The notes under the pieces are model-generated. The model did no database searches. It saw only the letters and a list, made by a program, of their open reading frames with translations, and was not told the DNA's origin. From Candidatus Saccharimonadales bacterium (GTDB taxonomy: Bacteria; Patescibacteriota; Saccharimonadia; Saccharimonadales; UBA4665), in NCBI GenBank assembly GCA_025450135.1, contig JANWHZ010000055.1:1-9325 (forward strand): a stretch of DNA of 9,325 nucleotides, read 5' to 3'. The position numbers and the translations under genes were made by a program. This document shows, piece after piece, positions 4,981 through 9,325 of this stretch. Each line of letters opens with the position of its first letter. The stretch's first letter is position 1.

Positions 4981-7497
4981 TCATGGTCTTTGAGTTTTTA
5001 CGGCTTCCTTTGGAGCATGTGGTGGTGTGAAAGAGACAGCGCCGAACAGCTTCTCAAGCCGCTTCTCGACCGTTTTACGCGGTGTAGCGTGCGCCGCTCT
5101 GCTATGAGCCACCACCAGCTTCTTGATTGATTCGGAACCGTTCATCACTTGTGGCGACGTTACTCCAGTAAAAGCCTCTTCGCTCAGCTCAGTGGTGGTC
5201 TTCATAAAGAACGTGTGGGGCGGTAGGTTAAGAATGTGCCCCTTCTCTACTAGCGGTTCCATATAAGGTAGCAAGAATGCCTCGTCGTCAGGGTTGGCTT
5301 TAAACGTAATAATAGTGTGCGCATTACCGCTAATAGTTCTTAAGAGCGCTTGGTCACGTATCTGGGCAATGTTCTGATGCGCAGCGATAAGTGAAATGTG
5401 AAACTTTCTGCCTTCACTTGCGATATCTGCAAACTGAGAGGTAGCAAAATTTTGGAATTCATCGACGTAGAGGAAGAAATCTGGCCGCTGCTGGTCGGGT
5501 ACCTTGGCCCGTTGGTACGCAGCCATCCATATGAGCGACGTTAATAACGTGCCAAAGAAAGTACTTTGATCTTCGCCTATATCTCCTTTACTGAGATTCG
5601 CGAGCAGTATTTTGCCCTTATCGATGGCATCAGACAGGCGGACGGTGGTCTTAGGCTGTAGAAGGATATTGCGGCTCATTGTCGCAGTTATAAAGTGGCT
5701 GAGCCGATGCGTTAACGGTGCCGCAATCGAGGCCAGCTGGAAGTCGCCATACAACGCAAGTTCCTTCTTCCAAAACTGTCGCAATACCGGGTCGGACAGA
5801 TTATTCGCAATCCGGCGCTGATAGCGACGGTCAGTAAGTAGCCTTTGTACGGTATATAGCGTTGGATCAGGGAGCGTGAGAGCCGTTAAGGTAATATTTC
5901 TTAAGATATGTTCCATGCGCGGCCCCCAGAAAGAGGCGTCGGCAAGCTTTGCGAATACCGATTGTACCGCTGAAGCGATCCAGTCGTGCTTATCTTCGTC
6001 CCGAGCAAACTCTACCCCCGGATCGAGTATGTTGAGTCCGATTGGATGATCTCGGTCAGACGGGTCAAATAAAATGACGTCGTCTATCCTGTTCTGCGGA
6101 ACAGCTGCGACAAGTGCGCGGTACATGTCACCATGCGGATCAAGCACTGCAAGGCCTCTCCCCTGCACCATATCCTGATAAATCGCACTCGTCAGGAGCG
6201 TCGTCTTACCCATGCCTGTTTTGCCAATAATATACGTGTGGCCTTGCCTCTGCGCCAACGTTTGCCCTATCGGGCATTCGCTGCCCGCATAGTGGTTTGT
6301 GCCGAGTATGACGTCGAGGCTGCCGATGTTTCGTCGCATTGACAATGGGGCAGGCAGCTCAGGCACGCGGCTGAACAGCAGCCCGTCTGTCCGTACCCGT
6401 TTTGTATCCGGAAAGTGATACAAATCTGCTAATTCGCTGCCCGATAGCACCATACCGTAGCTAAATCGATGCCGATAGATTGCCCGTTCACTAAACCGAG
6501 CCATCCTGCGCCGGCTTTGACGGCTGACACCGAGTGGCCGGACGGGACACGGAATAATTGCCTGCTGAGGAGTCGAGTATGCGCGTAGCGCTGCTACTAA
6601 ATCATTGGTTCGATGGACAGTCATTGGCAGCGACGCTGAACTCACCAGCACGCGCAGGGACACGTCGTACAGCGGCTGCTCGAGCTTCGTTTTGACAGCG
6701 ATTGCCTCATCAAGTGTTAACGGGTCACGAGCAACAACCGCACGACCTTGTCTCTGTCCATCGGCTCTGACCTGCGGAACAGCCACCAATGCCTCTAGGA
6801 CCTCACCTACAAGTTCTATGAGTAAGAGCGGTAAATTGAGCGTCAATCTATGAAATAGCGACTGGGAGCTGTTCGTACCAGAGACAAGTGGCTCGCCGGC
6901 CATTATATTCGCTAGAGTGTACCGCGACTTTCGGCGCACCTTACGTGCCTGTCTGCCCGCCAGCGGCGCGACAACAATTTGCAAGGCAACACATTCCGAT
7001 GGATTGAGTTGTGTCATGAATCCAGTCAGGTATGCCATAGGGTCATGCTCGCCTAGCTCTATTTGTCGGCGGACAGGAAACACAAATAGCGACTTTAACT
7101 GGAATTCGGACACGCCCACCGACGGGTACGTAAGAACCGCTGCGTAATCAGGTACCCGCCGCACGGTCATACCCGGCAGATAGGCGATCAAACTTCGACG
7201 CACATGGGGTACGCTGCTTTTAGGAACGACGAGTAGATATCGAACACCTTCCTGATTTGACACAATTTCAAGCGAATACCTACTACTAACTGCTGATAGG
7301 CTTGAGGCGATACTTTGAAGTAGGATATGAAGCTGCTCTGTGGCATAGGGAGATTTATCTGCCCCACGAGGGAAGCTCAACTCAAGGAAAGCCATAGTTC
7401 CGCTGCCGGGGCGACGCCGACGTAGAGAGCCAAGCAGCTGAGGAATTCGTGCTGACTTATGTCTCGTCGCCACTGGTGGGATATCGCCTTCCCCCAC
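4981..7497 (-). CDS. VirD4/TraG-like type IV DNA-transfer ATPase
   Basis: The frame starts with GTG at 7497, giving 838 residues; an in-frame TGA closes it about 30 nt upstream, and a later ATG at 7395 (Met35, just before FLELSFPRG) is an alternative. The C-terminal half is a P-loop motor: Walker A GKTGMGKTT (425-433, Lys431), a DPHGDMY motif (453-459), Walker B LYVDEF (Asp679, Glu680) and an AAHQN sensor (His707, Gln708). This order is that of TraG/VirD4 coupling proteins and of the related DPHGD ATPases common in CPR genomes, which hydrolyse ATP to pump DNA through or to a membrane channel. The N-terminal 400 residues start with a FLELSFPRG...SPYATEQL pattern typical of the CPR group, but I see no convincing membrane helix, whereas many coupling proteins have two. 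No relaxase or other type IV component is visible nearby. Its exact substrate is unknown. Confidence 0.85.
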   Translation of the reverse strand: MGEGDIPPVATRHKSARIPQLLGSLRRRRPGSGTMAFLELSFPRGADKSPYATEQLHILLQSIASSLSAVSSRYSLEIVSNQEGVRYLLVVPKSSVPHVRRSLIAYLPGMTVRRVPDYAAVLTYPSVGVSEFQLKSLFVFPVRRQIELGEHDPMAYLTGFMTQLNPSECVALQIVVAPLAGRQARKVRRKSRYTLANIMAGEPLVSGTNSSQSLFHRLTLNLPLLLIELVGEVLEALVAVPQVRADGQRQGRAVVARDPLTLDEAIAVKTKLEQPLYDVSLRVLVSSASLPMTVHRTNDLVAALRAYSTPQQAIIPCPVRPLGVSRQSRRRMARFSERAIYRHRFSYGMVLSGSELADLYHFPDTKRVRTDGLLFSRVPELPAPLSMRRNIGSLDVILGTNHYAGSECPIGQTLAQRQGHTYIIGKTGMGKTTLLTSAIYQDMVQGRGLAVLDPHGDMYRALVAAVPQNRIDDVILFDPSDRDHPIGLNILDPGVEFARDEDKHDWIASAVQSVFAKLADASFWGPRMEHILRNITLTALTLPDPTLYTVQRLLTDRRYQRRIANNLSDPVLRQFWKKELALYGDFQLASIAAPLTHRLSHFITATMSRNILLQPKTTVRLSDAIDKGKILLANLSKGDIGEDQSTFFGTLLTSLIWMAAYQRAKVPDQQRPDFFLYVDEFQNFATSQFADIASEGRKFHISLIAAHQNIAQIRDQALLRTISGNAHTIITFKANPDDEAFLLPYMEPLVEKGHILNLPPHTFFMKTTTELSEEAFTGVTSPQVMNGSESIKKLVVAHSRAAHATPRKTVEKRLEKLFGAVSFTPPHAPKEAVKTQRP

Positions 7498-7515
7498 CCA
7501 AGTTGAATTACTTGT

Positions 7516-7545
7516 ATGATACCTACGGCGTCATTTGTAGCGCAA
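7516..7545 (-). promoter_or_regulatory. Weak candidate promoter of the TraG-like ATPase gene
   Basis: The reverse strand has TATCAT at 7521-7516 (5 of 6 to TATAAT) and TTGCGC at 7545-7540 (3 of 6 to TTGACA) at 18-nt spacing. A start near 7509 would leave only about 12 nt before the GTG at 7497, where no Shine-Dalgarno is seen. The gene must be transcribed out of the origin gap, so a promoter is expected near here. Confidence 0.25.
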
Positions 7546-7637
7546 GCGTTGATACTGTATTCTTAATGACAATTCATCACGAGAGTACCTAGGATAGTCG
7601 TTAAATATACAATAGTTACCCTACCGCATCGGCTTGT

Positions 7638-7646
7638 TTTTCCACA
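7638..7646 (+). promoter_or_regulatory. DnaA box (TTTTCCACA)
   Basis: The sequence matches TTWTNCACA exactly. It is the box nearest to the AT-rich patch at 7601-7618. A weaker form, CTCTCCACA (7 of 9 to TTATCCACA), follows in the same orientation at 7659-7667, 21 nt further on or two helical turns, so both would lie on one face of the DNA. Confidence 0.7.
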
Positions 7647-7690
7647 TATTCACTCGTACTCTCCACAGGTTTTCAGATGAGAATTGCCTC

Positions 7691-7699
7691 TGTGGATAA
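7691..7699 (-). promoter_or_regulatory. Perfect DnaA box (TTATCCACA)
   Basis: The + strand reads TGTGGATAA, the exact complement of the consensus box, making it the best binding site in the gap. On the reverse strand it is preceded by TAG-TAT-TAG (7700-7709 region), trinucleotides reminiscent of the DnaA-trio element that guides strand opening in other bacteria, though the element is short here. Confidence 0.85.
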
Positions 7700-7741
7700 A
7701 CTAATACTAGGGTCTGTCTATTGCCTATTCACTGATGTAAT

Positions 7742-7762
7742 TTTTCCACGACTTGTGGAAAA
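7742..7762. promoter_or_regulatory. Inverted pair of DnaA boxes, 8-bp arms
   Basis: TTTTCCAC (7742-7749) and GTGGAAAA (7755-7762) are exact complements around a 5-nt centre. The right arm on the reverse strand is a consensus-type box, TTTTCCACA (7762-7754); the left arm is TTTTCCACG, one base off at the last position. The pair overlaps the candidate -35 of dnaA, so DnaA binding here could repress its own gene. Confidence 0.7.
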
Positions 7763-7784
7763 GTTCCGCCTGGTCCGCTATAGT
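7756..7784 (+). promoter_or_regulatory. Candidate dnaA promoter embedded in DnaA boxes
   Basis: TGGAAA (7756-7761, 4 of 6 to TTGACA) and TATAGT (7779-7784, 5 of 6 to TATAAT) are separated by 17 nt. Transcription would start near 7791, giving a leader of about 28 nt that includes the dnaA Shine-Dalgarno. The -35 lies inside the inverted box pair and the -10 abuts the box at 7785-7793, an arrangement that fits DnaA autoregulation. Confidence 0.45.
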
Positions 7785-7793
7785 TTATCCATA
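7785..7793 (+). promoter_or_regulatory. Near-consensus DnaA box (TTATCCATA)
   Basis: Eight of nine bases match TTATCCACA, with T for C at position 8. It overlaps the predicted dnaA transcription start and is the box closest to the dnaA gene. Confidence 0.55.
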
Positions 7794-7818
7794 CAAACGC
7801 CTGAGAGGGAGATACAGT

Positions 7819-9204
7819 ATGCCGGCGGAAGGTCTATGGCAAGCAGTGTTGGGGGAAGTCGAGCTATCAGTATCCCGCGGCAATTTTGTTACGTGGTTTA
7901 AACATACCTCACTAATCCGACACGACAACGAAATTGCCATTATTGGCGTGCCGAACGTCTTCATTAAGCAGCAGCTGGAGCGCAAATATATCGACCTCCT
8001 GCGCGATATGCTCGCAAAAAATGGCATCCATTCTAAAGAAGTGCTCTTCAAGATACAGAGCGTGCCAACACAGCCACGAATCGACGATGAGCCAGTGCTG
8101 CAATCTGTCGCCACAGGTGTCGCCACAAATCACAGTAGCCAGCCTATCGCTACAGCACCGAGTCGGAGCGCCGTATCCCACACCTACCGCCAGGGCTTAA
8201 ATGAACGATATATATTTGATACGTTTATCGTCGGCGCCGGCAGCGAGCTAGCATTCGCAGCCTGTCAATCTATCGTCCAGACGCCAGGTACTAAATACAA
8301 CCCACTGTTCTTATATGGCGGCGTCGGCATCGGCAAGACACACTTGATGCAGGCGGCCGGCAACGCTATCCTCCAAAAGAATCCATCAGCCCGAGTGCTG
8401 TATATTTCCACCGAGCAGTTCGTACAGGAATTCGTTGATGCGCTCCGCTTTAAGAGAGCAAGCGACTTCGCTAATCACTACCGAAGTGCCGATGTGTTTA
8501 TTGTTGACGACATACAGTTCATTGCTGGCAAAGAGAAGATCCAAGAAGAGTTTTTCCATACATTTAACACACTACATCAAGCCAACAAGCAGATCATCAT
8601 AAGTTCTGACCGCCCAGTGCGCGACATCCCCACACTTGAAGAACGCTTACGCAGCCGCTTCGCCTGGGGGATGACAATCGATATGCAGAACCCTGACTTT
8701 GAGACCCGCTGTGCTATTCTTCAAGCCAAAGCCCAAGGCCACGGGGTGACACTACCGAGCGATGTCAGCGAGTACCTCGCCACCAATGTTCCAACCAACG
8801 TTCGAGAGCTAGAAGGTGCCCTAAATCAGTTGCTCGCTTTCTGTGAGATGCGCGGGTTAGAGCCATCGCTCGGTGTGGTTACTGGCCTGCTTGGCGGCCG
8901 CCAGACACGACCAAAACACTTAAGCGCAAAACAAGTTATCGAACGCACTGCCCGTCATTTTCAAATACCACTCGAAGATATGCTTGGCCCGAAACGCGAC
9001 AAAGATATCGTCGTCCCCCGCCAGGTTGCCATGTATATGCTGCGCAGCGAACTGCATTTAAGTTTTCCGAAGATTGCCCACGAGCTCGGACGAAAGGACC
9101 ATACGACTGCTATACACTCCATTGAGAAGATAGAAAAAGAGGTCAATTTCAATACGGACTTACGCGAAGCGATTGCCGACATCAAGGAGCGCTTATATGC
9201 ATAA
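7819..9204 (+). CDS. dnaA: Chromosomal replication initiator DnaA
   Basis: The ATG at 7819 gives 461 residues, the normal length, and is preceded by GAGGGAG about 8 nt upstream; an in-frame ATG at 7753 lies inside the DnaA-box cluster and is rejected. Domain I (about 1-80) begins LWQAVLGEVELSVSRGNFVTWF, as in the DnaA N-terminal fold. A polar linker (about 85-130) leads to LNERYIFDTFIVG. The AAA+ core has Walker A GGVGIGKTHL (Lys173), Walker B VFIVDDIQF (Asp230, Asp231), sensor 1 IISSDRP and the RLRSRF box with its arginine finger. Domain IV ends in the helix-turn-helix signature GRKDHTTAIHS (Asp427, His428, Thr429, Thr430), which reads DnaA boxes. ATP-DnaA opens the origin and loads the helicase. 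Its gene lies directly beside its own binding sites, and its last codons carry the ribosome-binding site of the next gene. Confidence 0.98.
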   Translation: MPAEGLWQAVLGEVELSVSRGNFVTWFKHTSLIRHDNEIAIIGVPNVFIKQQLERKYIDLLRDMLAKNGIHSKEVLFKIQSVPTQPRIDDEPVLQSVATGVATNHSSQPIATAPSRSAVSHTYRQGLNERYIFDTFIVGAGSELAFAACQSIVQTPGTKYNPLFLYGGVGIGKTHLMQAAGNAILQKNPSARVLYISTEQFVQEFVDALRFKRASDFANHYRSADVFIVDDIQFIAGKEKIQEEFFHTFNTLHQANKQIIISSDRPVRDIPTLEERLRSRFAWGMTIDMQNPDFETRCAILQAKAQGHGVTLPSDVSEYLATNVPTNVRELEGALNQLLAFCEMRGLEPSLGVVTGLLGGRQTRPKHLSAKQVIERTARHFQIPLEDMLGPKRDKDIVVPRQVAMYMLRSELHLSFPKIAHELGRKDHTTAIHSIEKIEKEVNFNTDLREAIADIKERLYA

Positions 9205-9325
9205 CACCGCTGCTCCCCGCTGTGTACGACTGGCTAGTCTCGGTGGAAAACTCGTGCAGAACCGTCGAGAAACTACCAGTTTTAGTCTCATATCAACCAC
9301 AACCCCAGACACTACTAACACACCC
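9197..9325 (+). CDS. Partial unknown protein coupled to dnaA (3' end beyond window)
   Basis: An ATG at 9197 overlaps the last 8 nt of dnaA and opens a frame that stays clear for all 43 codons to the window end. A strong AAGGAG (9184-9189) lies 7 nt upstream, inside the final dnaA codons, one of the best Shine-Dalgarno sequences in the window. The visible N-terminus (MHNTAAPRCVRLASLGGKLV) is basic and polar, then becomes Thr/Ser-rich with TTTPDTTNTP at the end. It does not resemble the start of DnaN, which most often follows dnaA. There is no clear signal peptide or membrane helix in what is visible. Only 43 residues can be seen, so I give no function; a spurious frame is possible but the site argues against it. 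Confidence 0.5.
   Translation, partial: MHNTAAPRCVRLASLGGKLVQNRRETTSFSLISTTTPDTTNTP

Larger units (their letters stand above)
7498..7818. other. Probable chromosomal replication origin (oriC) gap
   Basis: This 321-nt non-coding gap separates dnaA from the divergent gene run. It contains one perfect DnaA box (TTATCCACA), two matches to TTWTNCACA, one 8-of-9 box and weaker variants, all between 7638 and 7793. To the left of the boxes lies an AT-rich patch, 7601-7618 (TTAAATATACAATAGTTA), a candidate unwinding element. Location next to dnaA and rpmH, box clustering, and divergence of all genes from this point are the usual marks of a bacterial origin. A GC-skew switch, which I cannot calculate here, would be the decisive support. 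No small reading frame in the gap looks like a gene. Confidence 0.8.

Noticed and set aside
6088..6105. CTGTTC-TGCG-GAACAG inverted repeat as an SOS box
   Set aside because: It is inside the ATPase coding region, and the arms are in the opposite order to the Gram-positive LexA site (GAAC then GTTC). Likely chance.
7753..7818. N-terminal extension of dnaA from an ATG at 7753
   Set aside because: It would translate the DnaA-box inverted pair and candidate promoter. The ATG at 7819 has a good Shine-Dalgarno and matches the normal DnaA N-terminus.
7785..8126. 113-codon reverse-strand frame inside dnaA
   Set aside because: It is antisense to the dnaA N-terminal coding region, with a Ser/Arg-rich sequence typical of a shadow frame.

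Overview
This window looks like the replication-origin neighbourhood of a bacterial chromosome. It carries dnaA on the + strand, an intergenic stretch with a cluster of DnaA boxes, and to the left a long run of genes all on the - strand that includes rpmH, rnpA, yidC, jag/khpB and yvcK. Transcription diverges from the box-containing gap, so every gene is co-oriented with a fork leaving that gap. TGA serves as a stop (yidC and the ATPase gene) and Trp is encoded by TGG, so the standard bacterial code applies. That argues against the UGA-recoding Absconditabacteria/Gracilibacteria. The short YidC without a lipobox, the TraG/VirD4-like ATPase with its DPHGD motif, and the Replication-relaxation-type protein together suggest a Patescibacteria/CPR organism, most likely Saccharibacteria (TM7). 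This taxonomic call is inference.

Layout from right to left. At 9197-9325 a reading frame with a strong Shine-Dalgarno overlaps the end of dnaA and runs off the window; its visible N-terminus does not look like DnaN. dnaA is 7819-9204. The origin-like gap is 7498-7818, with one perfect DnaA box, several near-consensus boxes, two of them forming an inverted pair, and a candidate dnaA promoter among them. Next comes a two-gene module: an 838-residue VirD4/TraG-like P-loop ATPase (4981-7497) and a winged-helix protein resembling the Replication-relaxation family (3973-4800). This module lies between the origin and the classical rpmH-rnpA-yidC-jag cluster.

rpmH (45 codons), rnpA, yidC, jag and yvcK follow with gaps of 45, 12, -4 (an ATGA overlap) and 4 nt, so they are probably one operon joining ribosome and RNase P supply, membrane insertion, and RNA-binding or cell-wall regulators. 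rpmH has its own candidate promoter so close to the ATG that its mRNA could be nearly leaderless. After 85 nt containing a perfect TATAAT come two small single-pass membrane proteins of unknown function, the second cut by the window edge.

The parts most worth attention are the conjugation-type module beside the origin, the loss of an expected acidic residue in the Replication-relaxation-like protein, a perfect 11-bp inverted repeat inside that gene, the box architecture of the origin, and the unrecognised gene coupled to dnaA. I saw no tRNA, rRNA, CRISPR array, insertion sequence or transposase.
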